A DNA stretch of 5,979 nucleotides from Leptospira sp. (GTDB lineage: Bacteria; Spirochaetota; Leptospiria; Leptospirales; Leptospiraceae), in contig JALOTI010000130.1 of assembly GCA_025457985.1 (NCBI GenBank), forward strand, positions 1 through 5,979. The letters run 5' to 3'. Position numbers and translations under genes: made by a program. Numbering within the stretch: position 1 is the stretch's first letter; each line of letters starts with the position of its first letter. The notes beneath the pieces were generated by a model that made no database searches, was not told the origin of the DNA, and saw only the letters and a list, made by a program, of their open reading frames with translations. Shown in pieces: positions 1-5,979 of the stretch.

Positions 1-1143
1 GTTAGTGGAAAAGAATATATAGATTATTGTTTAAGTTTTGGTCCTTTACTTTTTGGCCACAGGCATCCTGAAATTCAAGAAGTTGTAGAAGATACCATCC
101 ATAAAGCTTGGTCGTTCGGTGCATGTGAGCCCTATTCATTGGAACTTGCTGAATTTATTGTTGGGAAAATTCCTTGGATAGAAAAGATTCGATTTGTAAA
201 TTCAGGAACGGAAGCTGTAATGAGTGCCTTACGAGTTGCACGAGCATATACAGGACGGTCCAAAATATTAAAGTTTGACGGTTGTTACCATGGTCATTTG
301 GACTCCTTACTTGTTAAGGCAGGTTCAGGCCTTGCAGGCGAAAGTTCAAGTGACAGTAAAGGAATTGGCCCTGAAATAATCCAGAACACCTTGGTACTCC
401 CGTTAGATGACGAGAAAAGCCTGAATGATCTATTTGAAGTTATGGGAAACGAAATAGCGTGCGTCGCTATTGAACCTCTTCCAGCAAACTACGGTCTTCT
501 CCCACAAAGAATTGAATTTTTAAAACGAATCGAATCACTTTCTAAAAAATATGGAGCCTTACTTCTGTTTGATGAAGTAATCTCAGGATTTCGTGTTGGT
601 TTTACTGGCATGGCTGGAATCACAGGTATTGCACCAGATTTAGTTTGTTATGGGAAAATTATCGGTGGTGGATTTCCTGTTGGTGCCTATGCAGGTAAAA
701 AGGATTTGATGGATCTGGTCGCACCAAGTGGCCCCGTTTACCAAGCCGGTACGTTATCTGCAAATCCGCTTGGAATGAGAGCAGGTCTTGCCACTTTAAA
801 AAAGGCCTGGTCTGAAAATCCTTACCCGAATCTATCTCAAACTACGAATGAGTTTACAAAGGCAATGGTAGATCTACTAAATCAAAAATCTGACCAGGAA
901 TGGGAAGCTGTAACTTTCGGCAGTTTGTTTTGGTTAAAAGAAAAAACGCCATTCATTCGGGCTATTTCTCAAATACCATCATCTCACAAATCCAAGTTCG
1001 CAAAACTATTTCATGCTGTATTGAGCCAAGGCATATACCTTGCACCAAGCGGATATGAAGTTGGATTTTTATCGACTGCCCATGAAAAAAGTATTATTGA
1101 ACGAACATTAGACTTATGTAAAAAAGCAATACAAGGATTATAA
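1..1143 (+). CDS. hemL: Glutamate-1-semialdehyde 2,1-aminomutase, 5' end outside window
   Basis: A cytosolic PLP enzyme that isomerises glutamate-1-semialdehyde to 5-aminolevulinate, the last step of the C5 route to the tetrapyrrole precursor. The frame is open from base 1 and already matches the family there (EYIDY, then [11 protein letters not shown] at residues 13-23 of the visible part), so the gene starts upstream. About 45-55 N-terminal residues are missing and 380 are visible. The TTG at 139 is internal and should not be taken as the start. Family landmarks are NSGTEA (67-72, PLP phosphate region), CYHGH (95-99), DEV with GFR (191 onward), the Schiff-base lysine in GKIIGGG (Lys219), Thr251 in QAGTLSANP, and [11 protein letters not shown] near the end. 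These, and the lysine context, separate it from other class III aminotransferases. The TAA stop is directly followed by the hemE ATG, which points to one transcript. All expected catalytic residues in the visible part are present. Confidence 0.97.
   Translation, partial: VSGKEYIDYCLSFGPLLFGHRHPEIQEVVEDTIHKAWSFGACEPYSLELAEFIVGKIPWIEKIRFVNSGTEAVMSALRVARAYTGRSKILKFDGCYHGHLDSLLVKAGSGLAGESSSDSKGIGPEIIQNTLVLPLDDEKSLNDLFEVMGNEIACVAIEPLPANYGLLPQRIEFLKRIESLSKKYGALLLFDEVISGFRVGFTGMAGITGIAPDLVCYGKIIGGGFPVGAYAGKKDLMDLVAPSGPVYQAGTLSANPLGMRAGLATLKKAWSENPYPNLSQTTNEFTKAMVDLLNQKSDQEWEAVTFGSLFWLKEKTPFIRAISQIPSSHKSKFAKLFHAVLSQGIYLAPSGYEVGFLSTAHEKSIIERTLDLCKKAIQGL
1133..1137 (+). promoter_or_regulatory. Ribosome binding site of hemE
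   Basis: AAGGA lies inside the last hemL codons, six bases before the hemE ATG at 1144. It is the clearest Shine-Dalgarno match among the starts in this window and supports that ATG. The position within hemL suggests that hemE translation is linked to hemL translation. Confidence 0.6.
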
Positions 1144-2184
1144 ATGATTCACAGTTTTCGAAACCAAAAGTTTCAAAATGCGATTGAACGGGTTCCTCAA
1201 AAAGTTCCTCCTATTTGGTTTATGAGGCAGGCTGGAAGGTATCATTCCCACTATAGAAAACTAAAAGAAACATATACTTTTATGCAACTATGTAAGGAAC
1301 CGGAACTCGCCGCCGAAGTGGCATTAGGCCCTGTCAAAGAGTTTGGCTTCGATGTAAGTATATTATTCTCTGACTTATTATTTCCTCTAGAGGCTCTTGG
1401 TATGGGTCTGGAATACAACCCTGGTCCCAAACTCTCTTTTAATGTAGATTCTAAAGTTACCTTAAAAAATTTGCGTCCAGTTGAAGAAGCGATTACATTC
1501 TTAGAATTCCAAAGGAGTGCTCTAATCCGAACGCGTGAGGTTTTGCCTACGGACGTTTCTCTTATCGGTTTTGTTGGTGGTCCATATACTTTGATGACCT
1601 ACGCATGTATCGGAAAACATGATGGGAATTCTCATTTTATAAAAAACAATCCAGATTTTGTAACTTCCTTTTATGAAATTCTCATACCACTTTTAGAAAA
1701 GAACATACAACTTCAATTAGATGGTGGTGCGGAAATTGTTATGATCTTTGATACATCTGCTGGTTGCTTGGATACAAACTTGTTCTCTCAGTATGTGGTT
1801 TCGCCAATTAAAAATCTAGCGAACCGATTTCCAAAAAAACTCGGCTACTACACAAAAAATTCAACCTGGGACCAAATGAAAGGAATCGCGAGTATCGAAT
1901 CCATTGCAGGTTTTGGCTTTGACCATAGATTTTCTTTACCATCAATTCTTAAAAACAACCATTCTCCTGGATTTATCCAAGGTAATTTTGACCAAGAACT
2001 TTTATTCGCGGACGAATCTATTCTCCGTAAAAAAATAAAAGAATACTTAGAACCAATCGTTCAACTCACTCCGGAAGAACGACTCGGGTGGGTTTCTGGG
2101 CTTGGCCATGGAGTGTTACAATTCACTCCTGAAAGATCTATACATATACTTATCGAAGAAATCCGAAATGGGTTCTCAAAATGA
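1144..2184 (+). CDS. hemE: Uroporphyrinogen decarboxylase
   Basis: Cofactor-free cytosolic enzyme that removes four acetate carboxyl groups from uroporphyrinogen III to give coproporphyrinogen III. The 346 residues match the usual family length, as a single (beta/alpha)8 barrel. The N-terminal signature PPIWFMRQAGRY is at residues 22-33, with Arg28 and Arg32 lining the substrate pocket. FSD at 75-77 supplies the essential Asp77 (Asp86 in the human enzyme). GFVGGPYTLMTY at 142-153 ends in the pocket tyrosine, Tyr153 (human Tyr164). GLGHGV near the C-terminus supplies His322 (human His339). The ATG at 1144 puts the signature at the normal distance from the N-terminus and has an AAGGA ribosome site. 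It abuts hemL with no spacer, and its TGA overlaps the hemN ATG. No truncation or unusual feature is visible. Confidence 0.98.
   Translation: MIHSFRNQKFQNAIERVPQKVPPIWFMRQAGRYHSHYRKLKETYTFMQLCKEPELAAEVALGPVKEFGFDVSILFSDLLFPLEALGMGLEYNPGPKLSFNVDSKVTLKNLRPVEEAITFLEFQRSALIRTREVLPTDVSLIGFVGGPYTLMTYACIGKHDGNSHFIKNNPDFVTSFYEILIPLLEKNIQLQLDGGAEIVMIFDTSAGCLDTNLFSQYVVSPIKNLANRFPKKLGYYTKNSTWDQMKGIASIESIAGFGFDHRFSLPSILKNNHSPGFIQGNFDQELLFADESILRKKIKEYLEPIVQLTPEERLGWVSGLGHGVLQFTPERSIHILIEEIRNGFSK
2181..2184 (+). other. ATGA stop/start overlap, hemE-hemN
   Basis: The hemN ATG (2181-2183) and the hemE TGA (2182-2184) share bases. No good Shine-Dalgarno sequence precedes this ATG, so hemN is probably translated mainly by ribosomes that finish hemE and restart. 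The overlap is seen directly; the coupling is inferred. Confidence 0.75.
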
Positions 2185-3521
2185 AAGAATTATTAGAAAA
2201 ATATGATATACCAGCACCACGATATACAAGTTATCCAACCGTGCCTTATTGGACAAATAATCCTACAACAGAAGATTGGTTAAATTCCCTAAAGAGTTCC
2301 ATATCTAATCCTTCCAATAAATTATCTATTTACATTCATATCCCATTTTGCGAAACACTGTGTACGTTTTGTGGATGTAATACATCTATAACAAAAAATC
2401 ATTCGGTAGAATTGCCATATGTCCAAGCAATCAAGGATGAGTTGGACATCTATCTATCAAAAATTCCTGAACTTAAAAATAAAGAAATCTCCGAACTTCA
2501 TTTAGGCGGTGGAACACCAACCTATCTCTCTGAAGACAATTTAAAGATATTACTGGAACCTTTTTTAACAAAATTCGAAAAATCCAAACACAGGCATTAC
2601 GCAATTGAGGTAGATCCAAGAAGGACACAAAAAAGCCAACTCCAAGTTTTGTATGAAAACGGATTTCGTAGAGTGAGTTTAGGAGTGCAGGACTTTGATC
2701 CTGAAGTGCAGAGGATCGTGAATCGAATTCAACCTTTTTCCCTTACCGAAAAGATCACCATGGATTCCAGAGATATTGGTTTTCAATCGGTTAACTTCGA
2801 TTTGATCTATGGTTTACCCAAACAAACCGTCTTTTCTATGGAAAAAACGATGATCGAAACTTTGAAACTCAAGCCGGATAGGATAGCTTTTTATTCATAT
2901 GCTCATGTCCCTTGGATAAAAGCCTCTCAGCGACTTTTTACAGAGGCTGATCTCCCTGATGCAAAGACCAAACGGGAGCTATACGATTTAGGTCGTACTA
3001 TGTTACTTAGCCATAGTTACCAAGAAATAGGAATGGATCACTTTGCCTTGGCGCATGATAAACTTTGGATATCAAAAATGGAAGGAAAACTCCATAGAAA
3101 TTTTATGGGTTATGCAGACACAAAAACAGATATTCTTCTGGGTCTTGGATCATCGGCGATTTCAGAGACTTCCGATTGTTACTTTCAAAATTTAAAACTA
3201 GAAGTAAAATACCGACAGGCTATTTCAAAAGCAGAGATTCCAATTCTTCGAGGCCATAAACTCTCCGATTCCGATCGAGAGAGAAAAATGCTAATTTTAG
3301 ACTTGATGACAAAATGGAAAGTCCAATTGCCCGAACGACTCATCTCGCCTACTCAACGCTATCTGAAGGAAATGGAAACCGATGAACTCATTCATTGGGA
3401 ATCCGATACCCTAACAATAACAGAGAAAGGAAAACCATTTTTACGTTTGGTGGCGATGGCATTCGATGAAAAATTACAGGAGAATGAACCGAAATTTCCA
3501 GTCTTTTCTAAAGCCATATGA
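2181..3521 (+). CDS. hemN: Oxygen-independent coproporphyrinogen III oxidase (radical SAM)
   Basis: Cytosolic radical-SAM enzyme that decarboxylates two propionate side chains of coproporphyrinogen III to vinyl groups, giving protoporphyrinogen IX without O2. At 446 residues it is close to E. coli HemN (457). PRYTSYPT at 13-20 is a HemN hallmark. Cys57, Cys61 and Cys64 form the CX3CX2C [4Fe-4S] ligands, with Cys66 following as in true HemN and Tyr51 just before. GGGTP at 109-113 and Glu143 (IEVDPR) contact SAM; Gln170, Arg182 and Asp207 match E. coli Gln172, Arg184 and Asp209. The C-terminal HemN domain shows GMDHFA and LHRNFMGY. The N-terminal motif, the CGC and the full C-terminal domain argue against HemW, the heme chaperone paralogue. 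It sits between hemE and hemG with 4-nt overlaps on both sides. No hemF is seen in the window. Confidence 0.97.
   Translation: MKELLEKYDIPAPRYTSYPTVPYWTNNPTTEDWLNSLKSSISNPSNKLSIYIHIPFCETLCTFCGCNTSITKNHSVELPYVQAIKDELDIYLSKIPELKNKEISELHLGGGTPTYLSEDNLKILLEPFLTKFEKSKHRHYAIEVDPRRTQKSQLQVLYENGFRRVSLGVQDFDPEVQRIVNRIQPFSLTEKITMDSRDIGFQSVNFDLIYGLPKQTVFSMEKTMIETLKLKPDRIAFYSYAHVPWIKASQRLFTEADLPDAKTKRELYDLGRTMLLSHSYQEIGMDHFALAHDKLWISKMEGKLHRNFMGYADTKTDILLGLGSSAISETSDCYFQNLKLEVKYRQAISKAEIPILRGHKLSDSDRERKMLILDLMTKWKVQLPERLISPTQRYLKEMETDELIHWESDTLTITEKGKPFLRLVAMAFDEKLQENEPKFPVFSKAI
3518..3521 (+). other. ATGA stop/start overlap, hemN-hemG
   Basis: The hemG ATG (3518-3520) overlaps the hemN TGA (3519-3521). 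The bases upstream are pyrimidine-rich and hold no Shine-Dalgarno match, so reinitiation after hemN is the likely way hemG is translated. The overlap is seen; the mechanism is inferred. Confidence 0.75.
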
Positions 3522-4747
3522 GAATCCATATAATTGGTGGAGGGATTACAGGTCTTTTTCTCGCTTACAGAGAGCTTAAAAAAGGGAACCAAGTCACTTT
3601 GTATGAAGAATCCAATCGTTTGGGTGGAATCATTGGCACGAAACAAGTTCCCGAGGGACTCGTTGAAACGGCAGCCAATGGATTTTTGCTTACGACAGAA
3701 CTAAAAGAACTTTGTAAAGAAATAGGAATCCCATTGATTCCAGCAAATTCCCATTCAAAACGAAGGTATTTTTGGCGGGAGAAAAAAATTAAGAGAAATC
3801 CTTTAACTGTATCGGAGAGTCTACGGTTACTGTATGGAATCTTTTTCAAAAAGAAAGCACTGGAAGAAAAATCAAATTTTTGGGAATGGAGCAATGATAT
3901 TTTTGGTTACTCAGCTTCTAAGTTCCTCATAGAACCTGCTTTAGGTGGCATCTACGGATCTAGACTCTTTCAATTAGATCCGAGAATTGTTTTTCCCACT
4001 TGGGATTTTGGAGGGAAAAAGACAGTTTTTCAAAACTTAAACCAAAAAAAATCCAAATCCTTCGGAACCTATTCATTTGCTTTTGGAATGGGATCTTTTA
4101 TTGAAACTTTAGGCTCATACTTACAAAATCATATAGAAATCAAATACCAAACATGTGTTAAAACCATGGAGGAATTGAGATCTCTTGCTATCGAAGGAGA
4201 TATTCATTTTGCTATACCAGTACAAAACGTAATAAAGTTTTTCTCAAGAGAACTGAAGATAAAAAGTTCTATCAAGATGGTCTCATTAACATCGATTACA
4301 CGTTTTTCCAAAGAAAAGTTAACACCAAAACCCTGTTTTGGAATCTTATTTCCAGATGGTCCAGAAATCAATGCATTGGGAGTTTTGTCAAACTCTGATA
4401 TATTTCCAAATCGAGTATCCGACAGAGGAAATACTACAGACAATTTAAGTTCTGAAACTTGGATTTACGAAAATTCTAAAAATCCAATCGGTTCGGAAGA
4501 AACCTGGAAAGAATTAGTCGAACGAGACAGAAATATTGTGAATCCTAAATCAACGGATCCAGTGGCAATCTATACAACTACATGGAATAACCCGTTCCCA
4601 GTTTACAATAGCGATCTTGAATCACTCAATCTAATCTTAGATGAAATCGAAGAAAAGTCAGCGTCTTCCCCTCAGAAAATTCGATTTTTCGGAAACTATA
4701 GACGAAACCTAGGTATCCGATCTATTTTCGAATCTACATTTACCTAA
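3518..4747 (+). CDS. hemG: Protoporphyrinogen oxidase, FAD-dependent HemY/PPOX type
   Basis: Oxidises protoporphyrinogen IX to protoporphyrin IX, normally with FAD and O2, probably at the cytoplasmic face of the membrane. The N-terminus is a Rossmann FAD site: IIGGGITG at 5-12 is followed by the acidic end of strand 2 (YEES) and RLGG. VETAANGFLL follows, resembling the family's ERGPDSFL region. EPALGGIYGS at 139-148 matches the family's EPLLSGIYAGD segment. This is the HemY/PPOX amine-oxidase fold, not the small flavodoxin-like HemG of E. coli; hemG is used because the hem cluster is usually named that way. At 409 residues it is shorter than Bacillus HemY (about 470). The C-terminal FAD motif, usually like GVGIPDCI, reads NLGIRSIFES and ends soon after. 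Its last 12 codons plus stop are antisense to the end of hemH. Divergence is high, but family and position agree. Confidence 0.92.
   Translation: MRIHIIGGGITGLFLAYRELKKGNQVTLYEESNRLGGIIGTKQVPEGLVETAANGFLLTTELKELCKEIGIPLIPANSHSKRRYFWREKKIKRNPLTVSESLRLLYGIFFKKKALEEKSNFWEWSNDIFGYSASKFLIEPALGGIYGSRLFQLDPRIVFPTWDFGGKKTVFQNLNQKKSKSFGTYSFAFGMGSFIETLGSYLQNHIEIKYQTCVKTMEELRSLAIEGDIHFAIPVQNVIKFFSRELKIKSSIKMVSLTSITRFSKEKLTPKPCFGILFPDGPEINALGVLSNSDIFPNRVSDRGNTTDNLSSETWIYENSKNPIGSEETWKELVERDRNIVNPKSTDPVAIYTTTWNNPFPVYNSDLESLNLILDEIEEKSASSPQKIRFFGNYRRNLGIRSIFESTFT
4709..4747. other. Tail-to-tail overlap of hemG and hemH coding regions
   Basis: The hemG TAA is at 4745-4747 (+) and the hemH TAG is the complement of 4709-4711, so 39 bp encode both proteins. 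The codons are in register: hemG codon 398 (CTA) lies opposite the hemH stop. HemG residues 398-409 and HemH residues 355-366 are encoded here, including HemH Cys358 opposite HemG Thr407. Neither gene leaves room for a terminator before the other, and no GC-rich stem followed by T is visible nearby, so the two transcripts should overlap by at least this length. Confidence 0.9.
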
Positions 4748-5809
4748 TTTATTCCCACCTAACTCCGAACATATGCAGGATGTAACGTTATGATCTGCTT
4801 TAAGGACTATCTTTGCTAAATATTCTATAAATTTTGGATAAATTCCAAAAGCTGGAATTCGATAAAACGAATTTGCTCCATTCTCCATAGAAATTTCTCT
4901 AAACTCTTCACCTATCTCTTCCAAGGTTTCCAGATGATCGCTTACAAAACTAATTGGTATTACTGCGATATCTTGCTTTTGTTTTGCAAGATTTTGTAAG
5001 ACTTGAATCGTATTGGGTTCTGTCCATTTAGCAGGGCCAACCTTACTTTGAAAGGAGATATGAAATCCACCTATAAATCCTTTTTTCCTTAGATGATTGA
5101 TTATTCCATTAACATTTCGATTCACTTCTTCTATATACGTATCACCCTTTTTTACGAGTCGCATCGGAATCCCGTGCGCAGAAAATACAAGATTCATTCC
5201 TTTCCAATCTTTTGATTTAGGATAAACATCGTAATGAAGGAACTGTTTTGGGTCCAAATTTCCTGAAAAATACTCTATTATAAAATCTGCATATAATTTC
5301 CAATAGTCTGGATCATTTCCAAAATGGGGTACAATCCCTCCCGAACCAATTGGACACTCACCAAATTTTTTATAGAGAATGTTGTATGTAGATAAAACAG
5401 TGGACCTGGAAAATTGTGGATAGAGAGGGAGGTATATCTCATTCGATGAAGGTTTCTTAAACCGTTCCTCTCGGATATTTGGAAATCCACATGCCATTGC
5501 TATTTCAACTGTCCAATTGATTTCAGAATTTGTATTGAGTGTGGATTGAAGGGCTTGGGCCTGCTTTTCTGTTTCTTGGACCAAGGGTGATGCACCACCA
5601 AAACCCATACTTTCATATTTCTTAGCAACTTTGGGCGCTCTTTTTTTGGCAATAAATCTAGCTAAACTCTGTCTTAAAATTTCAGGCAACGGGAGATCAA
5701 ATACGTATGGATCTAAAAACAAATCGCTTAGGAAAACTTCAATTTCCGATAGGGATCTAGGTCCACCTAAGTTTACCAAGGTGAGAGTTTTATTTTTTTT
5801 TGTTTTCAT
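4709..5809 (-). CDS. hemH: Ferrochelatase
   Basis: Inserts Fe2+ into protoporphyrin IX to form protoheme, the last pathway step. The 366 residues run slightly longer than Bacillus-type enzymes (about 310). NLGGP at 13-17 opens the fold, followed by FLSDLF, GFGGASPL (69-76) and YPQFS. The catalytic histidine is His212 in FSAHGIP (Bacillus His183, human His263). FQSKVGPAKW at 253-262 is the conserved porphyrin-cleft segment. Glu294 in SDHLET matches Bacillus Glu264 and human Glu343. A C-terminal extension carries Cys345, Cys347 and Cys358, with Cys107 and Cys152 upstream; microbial ferrochelatases with a [2Fe-2S] cluster also have C-terminal cysteines, but this spacing is not one I know. The ATG at 5809 is the only start codon between an upstream in-frame stop and NLGGP. 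It has no Shine-Dalgarno match and lies inside the end of the preceding gene, suggesting coupled translation. It runs opposite to the other hem genes. Confidence 0.97.
   Translation of the reverse strand: MKTKKNKTLTLVNLGGPRSLSEIEVFLSDLFLDPYVFDLPLPEILRQSLARFIAKKRAPKVAKKYESMGFGGASPLVQETEKQAQALQSTLNTNSEINWTVEIAMACGFPNIREERFKKPSSNEIYLPLYPQFSRSTVLSTYNILYKKFGECPIGSGGIVPHFGNDPDYWKLYADFIIEYFSGNLDPKQFLHYDVYPKSKDWKGMNLVFSAHGIPMRLVKKGDTYIEEVNRNVNGIINHLRKKGFIGGFHISFQSKVGPAKWTEPNTIQVLQNLAKQKQDIAVIPISFVSDHLETLEEIGEEFREISMENGANSFYRIPAFGIYPKFIEYLAKIVLKADHNVTSCICSELGGNKLGKCRFENRSDT
5790..5809 (-). other. 20-nt overlap of zinc-ribbon gene and hemH, with A8 run
   Basis: On the - strand the zinc-ribbon frame ends with AAA AAA AAA TAA (stop at 5792-5790), while hemH has already started at 5809 in another frame. 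The shared stretch contains a run of eight A (T8 at 5793-5800 on the + strand). The overlap probably lets ribosomes finishing the first gene restart at hemH. Confidence 0.8.
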
Positions 5810-5979
5810 AGGTAATATAGTCGCAGTGAGGATAATTAGAGCAATAAAACAACGTTTTGCCAGCTTTTGTAAACTTAGATCTTAAAACACCATCTTTACA
5901 TTTAGGACAAAAATTTTCTTGTTTTGGAGGAATAAACAATTTGGAAACTTTGTTACTCTCCGATTCCTTTTTTATTTTA
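5790..5979 (-). CDS. C-terminal end of a zinc-ribbon protein, 5' end outside window
   Basis: Sixty-two codons and a TAA stop are visible, in a frame open to the window edge with no start needed. A lysine- and serine-rich linker (residues 1-20 of the fragment) precedes a four-cysteine ribbon: CPKC at 24-27 and CSNYPHC at 46-52, i.e. CX2C-X18-CX5C, followed by DYITYE and a short lysine tail. This pattern, especially CSNYPxC followed by an acidic or basic residue and Tyr, is that of the C4 zinc finger found in repeats at the end of bacterial DNA topoisomerase I and also at the C-terminus of some UvrD-like helicases and nuclease-related proteins. It probably binds DNA through one zinc ion. Which parent protein it belongs to cannot be told from here. 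It is directly upstream of hemH, overlapping by 20 nt, so the two are probably co-transcribed. Confidence 0.8.
   Translation of the reverse strand, partial: KIKKESESNKVSKLFIPPKQENFCPKCKDGVLRSKFTKAGKTLFYCSNYPHCDYITYENKKK

Noticed and set aside
139..1143. A hemL start at the TTG at 139
   Set aside because: The frame is open to base 1, and residues encoded by 1-138 match the conserved HemL N-terminal region (EYIDY, GHRHP, WSFGA), so TTG is an internal leucine.
2181..3521. HemW (heme chaperone) in place of HemN
   Set aside because: PRYTSYPT, the CX3CX2CXC cysteines and the complete C-terminal HemN domain are features of the genuine oxidase.
3392..3894. Two open frames on the - strand (3392-3646 and 3565-3894)
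   Set aside because: Both lie opposite conserved hemN/hemG coding sequence, including the HemG FAD motif, and their translations show no recognisable domain.
4204..4443. A 79-residue - strand open frame inside hemG
   Set aside because: It is antisense to the middle of hemG with no motif and no plausible start context; a by-product of codon use.
4675..4690. An inverted repeat (GAAAA/TTTTC) near the end of hemG as a possible terminator
   Set aside because: The stem is only five base pairs, almost all A-T, with no following T tract on either strand, and it lies inside coding sequence.
5278..5490. A 70-residue open frame on the - strand inside hemH in another frame
   Set aside because: It is fully contained in the conserved ferrochelatase coding region and has no features of its own.
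5631..5885. An 84-residue + strand open frame
   Set aside because: It is wholly antisense to hemH and the zinc-ribbon gene, shows no family motif, and reads as the complement of conserved HemH N-terminal codons.
1..5979. Search for a HemR-type hem box (two TGACA half-sites six bases apart, recalled from the Leptospira HemKR literature)
   Set aside because: Single TGACA or TGTCA copies (for example near 351, 1334, 3306 and 4386) lack the second half-site at that spacing; the operon promoter would lie upstream of this window.

Overview
The window is an AT-rich bacterial segment holding the late part of a heme-biosynthesis cluster. On the + strand, packed without gaps, are hemL (5' end outside the window), hemE, hemN and a hemY-type hemG. 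On the - strand, converging on them, are hemH and the 3' end of a gene for a zinc-ribbon protein. The gene order L-E-N-G with H next to it, C5-pathway heme synthesis and the AT-rich composition fit the hem locus known from Leptospira spirochetes. A Leptospira is my best guess, but no lineage-specific marker is present.

Layout. Bases 1-1143 encode glutamate-1-semialdehyde aminomutase. Bases 1144-2184 encode uroporphyrinogen decarboxylase, starting on the base after the hemL stop. Bases 2181-3521 encode oxygen-independent coproporphyrinogen III oxidase, and 3518-4747 encode protoporphyrinogen oxidase; each of these two starts inside the stop of the gene before it (ATGA). Bases 5809-4709 (-) encode ferrochelatase, whose last 12 codons and stop lie on the opposite strand of the last 12 codons and stop of hemG. 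Bases 5979-5790 (-) hold the last 62 codons of a protein with a topoisomerase-type four-cysteine zinc ribbon; its end overlaps the hemH start by 20 nt across a run of eight A. No intergenic stretch is longer than a few bases. I see no tRNA, rRNA, mobile element, CRISPR array, convincing promoter or convincing terminator.

Pathway. HemL makes 5-aminolevulinate; HemE converts uroporphyrinogen III to coproporphyrinogen III; HemN converts that to protoporphyrinogen IX; HemG oxidises it to protoporphyrin IX; HemH inserts iron to give protoheme. HemN acting before HemG and HemH indicates the protoporphyrin-dependent route. The four + genes look like one translationally coupled operon, while hemH is read from the other strand behind an apparently unrelated gene.

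The genes are ordinary and well conserved, and I found no new system. The points worth a second look are at the joints: the codon-aligned tail-to-tail overlap of hemG and hemH, a cysteine cluster at the HemH C-terminus, the A8 run where one lost base would fuse the zinc ribbon to ferrochelatase, and a short, divergent HemG C-terminus.
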